Assembly: GCF_014650715.1 (NCBI RefSeq)
Contig: NZ_BMVM01000017.1
Span: 62,001 to 126,000 of the forward strand
Direction of reading: 5' to 3'
DNA length: 64,000 nt
From: Streptomyces bluensis
Lineage (GTDB): Bacteria > Actinomycetota > Actinomycetes > Streptomycetales > Streptomycetaceae
Positions 41,997 to 50,969 of the stretch are shown in pieces. Below the pieces are notes generated by a model. That model ran no database searches, had not been told where the DNA came from, and worked only from the letters and a program-made list of their open reading frames with translations. Each line of letters opens with the position of its first letter. Position 1 is the stretch's first letter. Made by a program: the position numbers and the translations under genes.

Positions 41997-42025
41997 CGCG
42001 GACAGCGGGTGAACAAGTGGTGAAG
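41997..42025 (-). promoter_or_regulatory. PHO box upstream of the PhoX gene
   Basis: On the minus strand CTTCACC (42025-42019) and GTTCACC (42014-42008) stand exactly 11 bases apart, and a weaker third unit GTCCGCG (42003-41997) continues the 11-base period. This is the direct-repeat design of Streptomyces PhoP sites. It starts about 63 bases upstream of the PhoX GTG, a promoter-overlapping position. Confidence 0.7.
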
Positions 42026-42179
42026 CTGGGGAGGTCGAGGCCATGTTGACACGGGCGCGCGGAACGGTCTACCGACTCTTCTTGCCCCAGCCCAAGATCG
42101 CCCCCGTCGGCCGCTAACCTTACGTGTCCGTCCTGGCCAGGGATCGACGGGCTTCAACACACGCGAAGGGTTGCGCAAC

Positions 42180-43814
42180 ATGGGCATTCTTTCTCTCCTG
42201 CGGAACGCGTTCGGCCGCTCACGCAAGGGGCGCGACGCCGACGCGACAGCCTCTTCGCGGGAGCCCTCGCCCGAGACCACGCAGGCTCCTTCCACGGCAG
42301 CTGCTCCTGCACCGACGCCTTCTCCATCGGCTGCATCCACCGCTTCCACGGAGGCTGTCTCCACCTCTCCGAAGGCTGTCTCCACTGCCACGGAAGCCGT
42401 TTCGCAGGACCGGGAGCCGAAGGTCCCGGCCCCGTCTCCCAAGTCCGAGCAGAGCCCGTCTGCGGCGGACGACCTGGTCTCGGCGGCCTTCGACAACGTG
42501 ACGGTGCCGAAGCCGAGGCCGGAGGAGCCGAAGCCCGCGGCGCCGACGGCCGAGCCCGAGGCCACCGCCGCGCCCGAGCCCGAGCCCGTCGCCGTGACGG
42601 AGCCCGCCCCGAAGCCGGAGAAGGCCCCCGAGCGGGAGCCTGAGCCCGAGCCGGAGCCGGAGGCGGAGGTGGCCGCGGAGCCGAAGCCCGAGGCGCCTGC
42701 CGCCGAGCCGGAGCCCACGACACCGGCGCCCGAGCCCGAGCCCACCGCCGTGACGGAGCCCGAGCCCACCGCTGAGCCGGCCCCCGTGGCCGCCGCAACC
42801 CCGGAACCCGCCGTTGAGCCGGAGCCGAAGCCGGAGGAGAAGGCCGAGGCCAAGCCGGAGCCGGAGCCCGAGCCCGTGGCCACCGAGACCCCGGAGCCGG
42901 CCACAGTCGCCGTAGAGCCGACAGAGCAGACCACGCCGACCGAATCAACCGAGTCCACCGAATCAACCGAGTCGGCCGAATCAACGGAGCCGACCCAGCC
43001 CACCGAACAGCCGACCGAACCCGCAGCCGCCGACGGCGACCAGGCCCCACAGGGGCCACCCGCAGCCGACGACGAAGGCAGCACGGGTGGTGCGGGTGGG
43101 AACGACAACCCGGCCGAAGGCGAAGCCGAGGCCGAGAACACCCCCGAGCCCGCCGCAGCGAACCCCGCAGCGCGCATCCGCACCAAGGCCCCCACCCTCA
43201 CCACCGCCTACAAGGCCGCCGCGGCCACCCTCAAGAAGCAGAACCTCACCGGCACCCGCGCCAAGGTCTACCTCGTCCTCGACCGCTCCGCCTCCATGCG
43301 CCCGTACTACAAGGACGGCTCCGCCCAGGCCCTCGGCGAGCAGGCCCTCGCCCTCGCCGCCAACCTCGACCCCGACGCCACGGTCCACGTCGTCTTCTTC
43401 TCCACGGAACTCGACGGCACCGGCGAGCTCACCCTCGACGAGCACGAGAACAAGATCGACGACCTCCACGCGGGCCTCGGCCGCATGGGCCGTACCAGCT
43501 ACCACGTGGCCGTCGAGGAGATCGTCGCCCACTACGAGAGGTCCGGCACCGAGAACCCCGCGCTCGTGATCTTCCAGACGGACGGCGCCCCGGACGCGAA
43601 GACCCCCGCCACCCAGGCCCTCACCAACGCGGCGAAGAACCACCCCGCCGTCTTCTTCTCCTTCGTCGCCTTCGGTGACCCGGAGAACAAGGCCTTCGAC
43701 TACCTCCGCAAGCTCAAGACGGACAACACGGCCCACTTCCTGGCCGGCGAGACCCCGCGCGAGCTGACCGACAAGGAACTCTACGAAGGCGTACTGGCGA
43801 ACTGGCGCCCGTAG
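42180..43814 (+). CDS. VWA-domain protein with long acidic Pro/Glu repeat region
   Basis: The protein has 544 residues from the ATG at 42180; a TTG at 42171 is also possible. A short basic start (LLRNAFGRSRKGRD) is followed by about 290 residues of Pro/Glu/Ala/Thr repeats (EPEPEPEPE, TESTESTES). Residues about 320-540 form a von Willebrand A domain of the TerF-like cytosolic kind, with the MIDAS motif D-R-S-A-S-M, a T-S-Y (third MIDAS part) and QTDGAPD. It should bind a metal and mediate protein-protein contact. The repeat region may act as a spacer and can vary in length. A terminator follows before metG. Confidence 0.85.
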   Translation: MGILSLLRNAFGRSRKGRDADATASSREPSPETTQAPSTAAAPAPTPSPSAASTASTEAVSTSPKAVSTATEAVSQDREPKVPAPSPKSEQSPSAADDLVSAAFDNVTVPKPRPEEPKPAAPTAEPEATAAPEPEPVAVTEPAPKPEKAPEREPEPEPEPEAEVAAEPKPEAPAAEPEPTTPAPEPEPTAVTEPEPTAEPAPVAAATPEPAVEPEPKPEEKAEAKPEPEPEPVATETPEPATVAVEPTEQTTPTESTESTESTESAESTEPTQPTEQPTEPAAADGDQAPQGPPAADDEGSTGGAGGNDNPAEGEAEAENTPEPAAANPAARIRTKAPTLTTAYKAAAATLKKQNLTGTRAKVYLVLDRSASMRPYYKDGSAQALGEQALALAANLDPDATVHVVFFSTELDGTGELTLDEHENKIDDLHAGLGRMGRTSYHVAVEEIVAHYERSGTENPALVIFQTDGAPDAKTPATQALTNAAKNHPAVFFSFVAFGDPENKAFDYLRKLKTDNTAHFLAGETPRELTDKELYEGVLANWRP

Positions 43815-43838
43815 CCCAAGACACCACGCAGCAGCCAT

Positions 43839-43870
43839 CGGGGGGCGGACGGGACAGTGTCCGCCCCCCG
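43839..43870 (+). terminator. Terminator after the VWA gene
   Basis: Perfect 12-base arms (43839-43850, CGGGGGGCGGAC; 43859-43870) with an eight-base loop, 25 bases after the stop. Confidence 0.8.
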
Positions 43871-43915
43871 AAACGCGTGTGAGTCGATCTTCACGGGACC
43901 AGTAGGATTTCGTCC

Positions 43916-45559
43916 ATGGCGGCCACTGGATCCGAGAAGCAGGGTGGAAAGGCGTTCTACGTCACCACCCCCATTTATTACGTCAACGACGCTCCTCACC
44001 TGGGCCACGCCTACACGACCGTCGCAGGCGACGTGCTCTCACGCTGGCACCGCCAGCGCGGCGAGAAGGTGTGGTACCTCACCGGCACGGACGAGCACGG
44101 TCAGAAGATCATGCGCACCGCGCAAGCGAATGGGGTCTCCCCGCAGGACTGGTGCGACAAGCTCGTGGAGGAGGCCTGGAAGCCCCTCTGGGAGCACCTG
44201 GAGATCGCGAACGACGACTTCATCCGCACCACCCAGAAGCGGCACACGGACCGTGTGCAGGAGTTCGTCCAGGACCTGTACGACAAGGGCGAGATCTACC
44301 AAGGCGGCTACGAGGGCCCTTACTGCGTCGGCTGCGAGGAGTACAAGCTCCCCGGCGAGTTGCTCGACGGCGAGGGCGAGTACGCGGGCCAGAAGGTCTG
44401 CCCTGTCCACAAGAAGCCGGTGGAGATCCTCAAGGAGGAGAACTACTTCTTCAAGCTGAGCGAGTACGGCGACAAGCTGCTCGCTCACTACGAGGCCAAC
44501 CCGGACTTCATCCAGCCCGAGTCCGCGCGCAACGAGGTCGTGAACTTCGTGCGCCAGGGCCTGCAGGACCTGTCGATCTCCCGCTCGACATTCGACTGGG
44601 GCATCCCGATCCCGTGGGACCGCAAGCACGTGATCTACGTCTGGGTCGACGCGCTGCTCAATTACGCCACGGCGGTCGGCTACAACGAGAACCCGGCGAA
44701 GTTCGAGTCGACCTTCCCGGCCGACGTCCATCTGGTCGGCAAGGACATCCTCCGCTTCCACGCGGTCATCTGGCCCGCGATGCTGATGGCGAACGGCCTG
44801 CCACTGCCCGGCAAGATCGCCGCCAACGGCTGGCTGATGGTCGGCGGTGAGAAGATGAGCAAGTCGAACCTGACGGGCATCAAGCCGCAGGACCTGACCT
44901 CGCACTTCGGCGTGGACGCGTACCGCTGGTACTTCCTGCGCGCGATCGCCTTCGGTCAGGACGGCTCCTTCTCCTGGGAGGACTTCTCGGCCCGCTACAC
45001 GAGCGAACTCGCCAACGACTACGGCAACCTCGCCTCGCGTGTGGCGGCGATGGTCGGCAAGTACTTCGGCGGCACGCTCCCGGCGTCGACGGATGACGGC
45101 GCAGCAGAGAAAGCCATCCACGACGGCCTCGCCAGGGCCGCTGCGGAGGCCGACCGCAAGATCGGTGACGAGCTGCACTTCCAGGGCGGCATCCTGGCCG
45201 TCTTCGAGTTCATCAAGCAGGTCAACGGCTACATCACGGAACAGGAGCCCTGGAAGGTCGCCAAGACCGCATTTGATCAGGCTGCTGACGCAGCGGACTC
45301 CGAGGTGGGCAAGGCCCGCCTGGCGACCATCCTCTACACCGCCGCGGAGTCCCTCCGTGCGGTGGCGGTCCTGCTCAACCCGATCATGCCGGAGACCTCC
45401 CAGAAGCTCTGGGACTCCCTCGGCGCCGAGGCCTCCCTCGGTGCCCTCGCGGACCAGCAGGTCCAGGAAGCCGGCGCGTGGGGCAGGCTCCCGGCCGGTA
45501 CGACGGTCACGAAGGGCGCGATCCTCTTCCCGCGCCTGGAGGAGAAGCCGAACGCGTAG
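43916..45559 (+). CDS. metG: Methionine-tRNA ligase
   Basis: The protein has 547 residues. It charges tRNA-Met in the cytosol for initiation and elongation. Class I motifs are in place: H28-L-G-H31 (APHLGHAYTTV), the zinc-binding-type CVGCEEYKL/CPVH insert (about residues 138-170), F-H-A-V-I-W-P, and K-M-S-K-S near 313-317 (GGEKMSKSNLTG). The anticodon-binding helical domain follows to the C-terminus. There is no C-terminal EMAP/tRNA-binding extension, matching the shorter MetRS form. I see no T-box or riboswitch-like leader upstream. It lies between two strong terminators, so it is probably monocistronic. Confidence 0.97.
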   Translation: MAATGSEKQGGKAFYVTTPIYYVNDAPHLGHAYTTVAGDVLSRWHRQRGEKVWYLTGTDEHGQKIMRTAQANGVSPQDWCDKLVEEAWKPLWEHLEIANDDFIRTTQKRHTDRVQEFVQDLYDKGEIYQGGYEGPYCVGCEEYKLPGELLDGEGEYAGQKVCPVHKKPVEILKEENYFFKLSEYGDKLLAHYEANPDFIQPESARNEVVNFVRQGLQDLSISRSTFDWGIPIPWDRKHVIYVWVDALLNYATAVGYNENPAKFESTFPADVHLVGKDILRFHAVIWPAMLMANGLPLPGKIAANGWLMVGGEKMSKSNLTGIKPQDLTSHFGVDAYRWYFLRAIAFGQDGSFSWEDFSARYTSELANDYGNLASRVAAMVGKYFGGTLPASTDDGAAEKAIHDGLARAAAEADRKIGDELHFQGGILAVFEFIKQVNGYITEQEPWKVAKTAFDQAADAADSEVGKARLATILYTAAESLRAVAVLLNPIMPETSQKLWDSLGAEASLGALADQQVQEAGAWGRLPAGTTVTKGAILFPRLEEKPNA

Positions 45560-45571
45560 TACACGCACCAT

Positions 45572-45612
45572 GAGCAGAGGGCCTGGGACGATATGTTCCA
45601 GGCCCTCTGCTC
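45572..45612 (+). terminator. Terminator after metG
   Basis: 18-base arms (45572-45589 and 45595-45612, core GAGCAGAGGGCCTGG) with one G-T pair and a five-base loop, 13 bases after the metG stop. Confidence 0.85.
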
Positions 45613-45648
45613 GCAACCTCGCACGCCCCCGCGCGCGTCCCCCGATAC

Positions 45649-46014
45649 ATGGCACTGTTCGGAAACGCGCACACCGTCAACCCCGGCAAGGCCCAGCAGG
45701 ACTACGAGCGTCTGCTGGGTCACGGGGAGCAGATCCACGCCGCGTACCTGCTCATCCGCGACACCATCCTGTTCACCGACCGGCGCCTGATCCTGGTCGA
45801 CAAGCAGGGGCTCACCGGCAAGAAGGTGGAGTACCACTCGGTCCCCTACCGCAGCATCACGCACTTCTCGGTCGAGACGGCCGGCCACTTCGACCTCGAC
45901 GCCGAGCTCAAGATCTGGCTCTCCGGCACCCACGAGCCGATCGAGAAGACCTTCACCAAGGGCGTGGACATCTACGAGGTCCAGGCGATCCTCACCCAGT
46001 TCGTGGCGAGGTAG
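45649..46014 (+). CDS. Bacterial PH-domain protein
   Basis: The protein has 121 residues with the bPH_1 (YvbH-like) pattern: GEQIHAAYLLIRDTILFTDR, RRLILVDKQGLTGKKVEYHS, VPYRSITHFSVETAGHFDLD and a final amphipathic helix. Such proteins are small cytosolic domains of unknown role, common in many bacteria, often in stress islands. No Shine-Dalgarno of note is visible before the ATG (CCCGATAC). It lies between the metG terminator and a convergent protein kinase gene. Confidence 0.85.
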   Translation: MALFGNAHTVNPGKAQQDYERLLGHGEQIHAAYLLIRDTILFTDRRLILVDKQGLTGKKVEYHSVPYRSITHFSVETAGHFDLDAELKIWLSGTHEPIEKTFTKGVDIYEVQAILTQFVAR

Positions 46015-46064
46015 CCCCCACCCGGTCGACCATGGGCCGCACCGTCAGGCGCGGCCCGGTCTCC

Positions 46065-48191
46065 TCAAGCCGAGGGCGGGGCGACCGCGAAAATGGACCC
46101 CGTGCTGGAGCCCGCATACGCCACGCCGTTCAGTACCACGGGTTCAGGGCGTTCGTTGGTGAGGCTCGCGATGCTCGTGTTCGGATCGCGCCGCGCCGCG
46201 CTCAACCACACCGTCTTGCCCGTTGTGGCGTCGACACAGATGATCCGTCCATCGCCGGCCAGGCTGTACAGACGACCACCGGCGAGCACGGGCCGGGCGG
46301 GGGACTCTGCCTCCGTCTCCAGGATCCAGTTCCGGCGGCCCGTCCGCAGGTCGTACGACGCGAGCGTGCCATCCGGCCGGCTGAGATAGACCGCGCTGCC
46401 CTGCGCGCGGGCAGTGCCGACAGGCGCACCCCGGAGGGGGAGACGTTTCACGCTTCCGTCCTTGCGGGTGACGCGGGTGATGCTCTTGCCGTCCAGGAGG
46501 AAGGACACCGTGTCGCCGTCGGCCGCGATCGGCGAGCCAGGGTCCTCATCGAAGGTGGCGAGAGCCTTCGCCGTCCGCAACGTGTCGGCGTCGAGGACGG
46601 CGACGGACGTGATGAAGCCCCCGTCCGCCCCGTACTTCAACAGGTGCAGCACGCCGTTTCCGCCGTCAAAGACCTCGACATACTCGCCGGCGGGAAACGT
46701 CCTGGACGCGACCAGCTTTCCCGTCCGTGCGTCCCTGCGGTCGATCCGGGTCCCGTCCACATGCGGGTGAACCATGGTGACCGCGGACTTCTGCACGAGG
46801 GAAGACGGAGTCCCCGACGACTCGGCCGACCACAGCCGGTCACCGGTCTTCACGTCGAAGCCCACGAGCTGCTCCCGGTCCGGGTCCTCGACCAGGGCAG
46901 TCTCTCCTGCGAACCCCACGAGTGACCCACGCCGCAAGTTCTCGTCGTACCGCTCGCTCCATATGACCCGTCCAGAGGCCGCGTCGATCCGCTCGACCAC
47001 ACCACCGTCTTCCGTGCACACAAGAATGTCTCCGGTACCGGCGCAGCCGGGAAGGTCATCCCAGCTACGCCCCACGGTGGTGGTGGCCGGCTTCTTTTCC
47101 CACAATGCCCACCCCTGCGGCCGCATGGCCGCCACCTTTTCGATGGCGGGTGCAGTCCGTGTCGGCGAGGCGCCGGCCGAGGGTGAGGAGGAGCCCTTGG
47201 CGTCGCCACGGTCTCCTCCCGCGTCGTCCGCCTGCATCATCGGCACCGCCACTGCAACCACGACCGTGGTCACGGCGGTCAGCACGTAGGCGAGCGTCCG
47301 GGGCCGCAGCCGGGGACCGTTCGTGACACCTTCGGGTGCCGTCGTCCCCGTCGATTTCTCCGGTCCTGCCTCCACTGCGCCTTTCTCCCGGAGCAGAGCA
47401 AGCAGTTCGGCGGGGGAGGGGCGACCGGTGGGATCCTTGAGCAGGCACTTCTCGACGACGGAACGCAGGGCCGATGGGACTCCGGCGAGGTCTGGATCGT
47501 CGTGCACGATCTTCATCGCGACCGCGATGGGCGGGGCGTCCGGGTCACCGTCGAAGGGCCCCCGGCCCGTCGCCGCATGCACAAGGACTCCACCCAGCGC
47601 GAACACGTCGGCCGCCGGCCCGACTTCACGCGGCGTGTTCAGCTGTTCCGGGGCCATGAAGGAGACGGTGCCGAGGACTTTGCCGGTCCGCGTCAGGGGT
47701 TCGGCCTTCAGCACCCGGGCAATGCCGAAGTCGATGACCCGGGGGCCGTCCTCGGTCAGCAGCACATTGCTCGGCTTCAGGTCGCGGTGCACCAGGCCGG
47801 CCCGGTGGATGTCGCGCAGAGCCTCGGCAAGTCCGCGACCGAGCTGCCACACGGCGTCCTCGTCGAACGCGCCGGTCTCGCGGACGCGTTCCGAAAGCGT
47901 CGGGGCGTCAAAGTACTGCGTCGCCATCCACGGGGGCTCGCCATCGGGATCGGCGCCGACGACCGAGGCGGTGAATGCCCCGCTGACCTGTCGCGCGGCA
48001 TCGATCTCAAGCCGAAAGCGAGCGCGATAGTCGGTGTCGTCCGCGAACTCCCCTCGGATGATCTTCAGGGCGACCTTTCGGCCCGACGGCGACACGGCCA
48101 GATGGACGACCCCCATGCCGCCTGCTCCGATGCGACGTTCGATGCGGTACTCCCCGACATACGGCGGCGTGTACTCGTCCTGCCAGCTCAA
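46065..48191 (-). CDS. Membrane Ser/Thr protein kinase with PQQ-like beta-propeller
   Basis: The protein has 708 residues from a TTG at 48191 with a strong AGGAGGGGG. The Hanks-type kinase domain (about 13-270) has the P-loop G22-A-G-G-M-G27, K43, H135-R-D137-L-K-P-S-N and D154-F-G156. After a linker, one membrane helix lies at about 300-319. The extracytoplasmic part (360-708) is a PQQ-like propeller with blades such as V-V-E-R-I-D-A-A-S-G-R-V-I-W-S and GKTVWLSAARRDP. Thus an outside propeller may sense a ligand or wall component and control the inner kinase. Streptomyces has dozens of similar kinases; targets are unknown. Confidence 0.92.
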   Translation of the reverse strand: MSWQDEYTPPYVGEYRIERRIGAGGMGVVHLAVSPSGRKVALKIIRGEFADDTDYRARFRLEIDAARQVSGAFTASVVGADPDGEPPWMATQYFDAPTLSERVRETGAFDEDAVWQLGRGLAEALRDIHRAGLVHRDLKPSNVLLTEDGPRVIDFGIARVLKAEPLTRTGKVLGTVSFMAPEQLNTPREVGPAADVFALGGVLVHAATGRGPFDGDPDAPPIAVAMKIVHDDPDLAGVPSALRSVVEKCLLKDPTGRPSPAELLALLREKGAVEAGPEKSTGTTAPEGVTNGPRLRPRTLAYVLTAVTTVVVAVAVPMMQADDAGGDRGDAKGSSSPSAGASPTRTAPAIEKVAAMRPQGWALWEKKPATTTVGRSWDDLPGCAGTGDILVCTEDGGVVERIDAASGRVIWSERYDENLRRGSLVGFAGETALVEDPDREQLVGFDVKTGDRLWSAESSGTPSSLVQKSAVTMVHPHVDGTRIDRRDARTGKLVASRTFPAGEYVEVFDGGNGVLHLLKYGADGGFITSVAVLDADTLRTAKALATFDEDPGSPIAADGDTVSFLLDGKSITRVTRKDGSVKRLPLRGAPVGTARAQGSAVYLSRPDGTLASYDLRTGRRNWILETEAESPARPVLAGGRLYSLAGDGRIICVDATTGKTVWLSAARRDPNTSIASLTNERPEPVVLNGVAYAGSSTGSIFAVAPPSA

Positions 48192-48343
48192 GGGCCCCCT
48201 CCTGCGACTCCGTGGTGATCAAACCTTCCCCACGCACCGAGGGTGGGAACAACCAACGGTCCCGGCTCCCGCGGACTGCACGGACGCTAGCGCATTCTGT
48301 GCCGCCGTCGGGCGCAGTGCGATCGCCTGCCTGAAGCACCAGC

Positions 48344-48826
48344 TCATTCGTCTCCCTGGCGTCCGTTCACAGGCGTCAGCACCCGCGTACTCGTCTGCTG
48401 ATAGATCACCGAGCTGCGGAAACTCACCACCTCCCGACGCGCGCTGACCCGGTCCATGAGGAACGCGTGCAGTTGCTCGATGTCCGGCACGGCCACGTGG
48501 ACGACCACGTCGTCGTCGCCGGAGACCACGAAGACGGAGACGACCTCGGGCAGTTGGGCCAGATACGCCTCGAAGCCGGAGATCACCTCCCGGCTCAGCG
48601 GACGCAGGCGCGCGAACACCAGTGCCTGGAGGGACAGGCCCAGCATGCGCGGCTGCACGGCCGCGTGGTACCCGGTGATCACACCGCGAGCCCGCAGCGC
48701 CCGGACCCGTTCCAGGCAGGTGGAGGGCGCGATACCGACCAGGCGGGCCAACTCCCGGTTGGTGAGCCGTCCATCGCGCTGGAGATGGCTGAGGATCGCC
48801 GAATCAATGTCGTCCATGGCCGTCAT
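48344..48826 (-). CDS. Lrp/AsnC-family transcriptional regulator
   Basis: The protein has 160 residues from the ATG at 48826; 48817 is an alternative. Helix-turn-helix: DSAILSHLQRDGRLTNRELA, LVGIAPSTCLERVRALRARG. The RAM/Lrp sensor domain follows (LSLQALVFARL, VVSVFVVSGDDDVVVHVAV). Such proteins respond to amino acids. It is divergent from a SAM-dependent methyltransferase, with a 16-base palindrome between them that suits an Lrp site. It is thus likely to regulate itself and the methyltransferase gene. Confidence 0.92.
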   Translation of the reverse strand: MTAMDDIDSAILSHLQRDGRLTNRELARLVGIAPSTCLERVRALRARGVITGYHAAVQPRMLGLSLQALVFARLRPLSREVISGFEAYLAQLPEVVSVFVVSGDDDVVVHVAVPDIEQLHAFLMDRVSARREVVSFRSSVIYQQTSTRVLTPVNGRQGDE

Positions 48827-48836
48827 TCTCGGCGGT

Positions 48837-48852
48837 GAACCGAATTTGGTTC
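48837..48852. promoter_or_regulatory. Palindrome between the Lrp and methyltransferase genes
   Basis: GAACC-GAATTT-GGTTC has perfect five-base arms around an AT-rich centre, immediately upstream of the regulator start. Lrp-type sites are AT-centred palindromes, so this is a probable operator. Confidence 0.5.
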
Positions 48853-48927
48853 GGCTCTTCCCCCATACTCCCGTATCCGACCCTAGATTTCCTGCCATCC
48901 ACTGGATGCGAAGGGACCCCCACCTCG

Positions 48928-49743
48928 ATGACGCCCACCACGCCCACGGCACCCACCACACCCGCCGCCGCCGAGCACTACGACGGCTTCCTCGCGGAGC
49001 ACTACACCTGGATGCTGGGCGGCGACCTCGGTGCGCTGGCCGCCGCCCAGCGCGCGCAGTTGGCGGACTGGGGTGTGGTGCCCGTGGTCCCGGGCCCGGC
49101 CGACGGTTCGCTGGCGGTGGACCTGGGCTGCGGCCCCGGCCATACGAGCCTGGCCCTGGCCGAGTCGGGCGTCGACCTGGTCCTCGCGGTCGACCTGAGC
49201 CAGTCGCTGCTGGACGAACTGTCGGCGCACGCCGCCGACGTACCGGCGATCCGGCCCGTACGGTCCGATCTGCGCACCGCCCTGCGGGAACTGGTCCGCC
49301 CCGGCTCGGCGGACGCGGTCGTCTGCCTGGGCGACACGCTCACCCACCTCCCGACCAGGGGGGATGTGGCCGCCCTGCTGAACGACATCGCCGGCGCGCT
49401 CGCCCCCGACGGAACGGCCGTCCTCTCCTACCGCGACCTGACCGTCCCGCTCACCGGCACCGACCGCTTCCTGCCGGTCCGCTCCGCGCAGGACCGGATC
49501 ATGACCTGCTTCCTGGAGTACCCGGAGGACTACGACGACTACACGGTCGTCGTGCACGACCTGATCCACACCCGTTCCGCCCCCGAGGGCGCCTGGACCC
49601 TGCACGCCCGCAGCTACCGCAAGCTGCGGCTCGCCCACGCCTGGGTGCTGGAGCAGTGTCGTACGGCCGGGCTGCGGGTGGTACGGGAGGAGAACGGTGC
49701 CGGAGGCGGCATGCGGACGGTGATCCTCCGACGTGCCGCGTGA
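48928..49743 (+). CDS. SAM-dependent methyltransferase
   Basis: The protein has 271 residues from the ATG at 48928; in-frame upstream sequence lacks family features. A Thr/Pro start precedes the class I fold with motif I VDLGCGPGHTSLAL, an acidic second strand (LAVDLS) and the motif VVCLGDTLTHLP. The substrate is not clear; the closest types methylate small molecules. It is divergent from an Lrp regulator, suggesting control by an amino acid or related metabolite. Confidence 0.85.
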   Translation: MTPTTPTAPTTPAAAEHYDGFLAEHYTWMLGGDLGALAAAQRAQLADWGVVPVVPGPADGSLAVDLGCGPGHTSLALAESGVDLVLAVDLSQSLLDELSAHAADVPAIRPVRSDLRTALRELVRPGSADAVVCLGDTLTHLPTRGDVAALLNDIAGALAPDGTAVLSYRDLTVPLTGTDRFLPVRSAQDRIMTCFLEYPEDYDDYTVVVHDLIHTRSAPEGAWTLHARSYRKLRLAHAWVLEQCRTAGLRVVREENGAGGGMRTVILRRAA

Positions 49744-49810
49744 CGCCACCGCGTCGCCGCACCACCCCGCGATAATCAGGGCATGGCCACTCCCCCACCC
49801 GAGCCGCCAC

Positions 49811-50494
49811 GTGAACGAAACTGACACCGGGCGGCGCCTCCCGCTCGACGTACTCGCGATCGGCGCCCCCTACGCCCTGGCCCTCTCCGGCGACCATGCG
49901 GTGCAGGCGCACGGCCTGGTCGCGGGGCCCGCGCCGGGCGCCCTGGAGGTGGCGACCGAGAGCCCCGAGCCCATGGAGTCGATCGCGGCCGCGGTGCGGG
50001 CCGGCCTGGAGGAACGGGGCTGGCGCGTACGCCCCCGGGAAACGGACCCCCTCGCCAGCCGTCTGATCGTCACCGACCCCGCCACGGACGAGGACCACAC
50101 GCTCGACATCCTCAAGGAAACCCTCTGGCGCCCACCCGTCCCGACCGCCCTCGGCCCGGCCCTCTCCCTCGAAGACGTCATCGGCACGAAAGTCCGGGCC
50201 CTGACCGACCGCGGCCTCGCCCGCGACCTCGTCGCCGTCCACGCCGCCGCGGACCGCTGGAGCTTCACCGAACTGGAGGAACTGGGCCGCCGCCACGCCC
50301 TCGACGCCTTCGACCTCACCGACCTCCAGTCCCGACTGGAGGGCATCGAGTGGGTCGCCGACAGGAACTTCACCCACTCCGGCCTCGACGAACAGGCCAT
50401 CACGGCCCTCCGCCGGTGGGCCCAGTCCTGGGCCGACGACATCGCGGAACGCCTCCTGGAGGAGGAAGCGCTGGAGCCCCCACCCGACGAATGA
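49811..50494 (+). CDS. Nucleotidyltransferase-like protein (AbiEii-type label)
   Basis: The protein has 227 residues from a GTG at 49811. The N-terminal part reads LAIGAPYALALSGDHAVQAHGL, a nucleotidyltransferase-like start (G-D instead of the usual G-G-x-A/S in front of the H), followed by D-E-D-H-T-L-D-I-L-K and GTKVRALTDRGLARDLVAVH. Its pattern resembles AbiEii/AbiGii-type or generic nucleotidyltransferases. No AbiEi-like antitoxin is adjacent, so it is not a complete toxin-antitoxin unit here. No clear Shine-Dalgarno precedes the GTG. Confidence 0.7.
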   Translation: MNETDTGRRLPLDVLAIGAPYALALSGDHAVQAHGLVAGPAPGALEVATESPEPMESIAAAVRAGLEERGWRVRPRETDPLASRLIVTDPATDEDHTLDILKETLWRPPVPTALGPALSLEDVIGTKVRALTDRGLARDLVAVHAAADRWSFTELEELGRRHALDAFDLTDLQSRLEGIEWVADRNFTHSGLDEQAITALRRWAQSWADDIAERLLEEEALEPPPDE

Positions 50495-50535
50495 CCCCGC
50501 CCCCGCCCGGAGTGCCCCGTGCGGCTACCGGTCGC

Positions 50536-50727
50536 TCACGGGCGCGTCGACGTTCGGGTGCCCTGGATGTCCCGGAGGAGTGCGGCGAGGGCGGTGGGGG
50601 GTACGGGGAGTATTCGGGCGGGGTCGTCGCTTTCGCGGAGAAGCAACGTGACTTCGCCGTGGCCAAGTTCGACGCACTCGTTGCCGTCGGCACCACCGGA
50701 GAACGATGACTTCTGCCACGGAGTCAC
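50536..50727 (-). CDS. DUF397 protein, second of two
   Basis: The protein has 63 residues from a GTG at 50727. Family pattern: W4-Q-K-S-S-F-S-G-G, N-E-C-V-E-L, LLRESDDPARIL and LAALLRDIQGT. It closely resembles the upstream DUF397 gene (DNA blocks in common, e.g. CCCGGAGGAGTGCGGCGAG), so the two arose by tandem duplication. Both are probable partners of the XRE-DUF5753 regulator upstream. Confidence 0.88.
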   Translation of the reverse strand: MTPWQKSSFSGGADGNECVELGHGEVTLLLRESDDPARILPVPPTALAALLRDIQGTRTSTRP

Positions 50728-50772
50728 GTCACAGCTCCTTCGCCAAACGGTGGACGGCGAACTCCGGGTCGC

Positions 50773-50967
50773 TCACAGGCGGGTCGGCATGCGGGCGCCC
50801 TGGATGCCCCGGAGGAGTGCGGCGAGCGCGGTGGGGGTGACGGAGAGTATTCGGGTGCCGGAGTCGCTTTCGCGAAGGAGGATCAACTCGCCTTCATCCC
50901 AGCCGAGTTCTACGCATTCGTTTCCCGCCGCGCCACCGGAGTACGTGGACTTCTGCCACTGGATCAC
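50773..50967 (-). CDS. DUF397 protein, first of two
   Basis: The protein has 64 residues from a GTG at 50967, two bases after the stop of the regulator, which implies translational coupling. Family pattern: W4-Q-K-S-T-Y-S-G-G, N-E-C-V-E-L-G-W, LLRESDSGTRIL and LAALLRGIQGA. The ending (ARMPTRL) matches the second copy at 50536 in outline. One copy may have diverged for a different partner. Confidence 0.9.
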   Translation of the reverse strand: MIQWQKSTYSGGAAGNECVELGWDEGELILLRESDSGTRILSVTPTALAALLRGIQGARMPTRL

Positions 50968-50969
50968 GC

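Noticed and set aside
43815..43915. T-box or riboswitch ahead of metG
   Set aside because: Only about 100 bases, mostly occupied by the terminator hairpin of the preceding gene.
49811..50494. AbiE-type toxin-antitoxin system
   Set aside because: Only a nucleotidyltransferase-like gene is present; no AbiEi-like antitoxin is adjacent.
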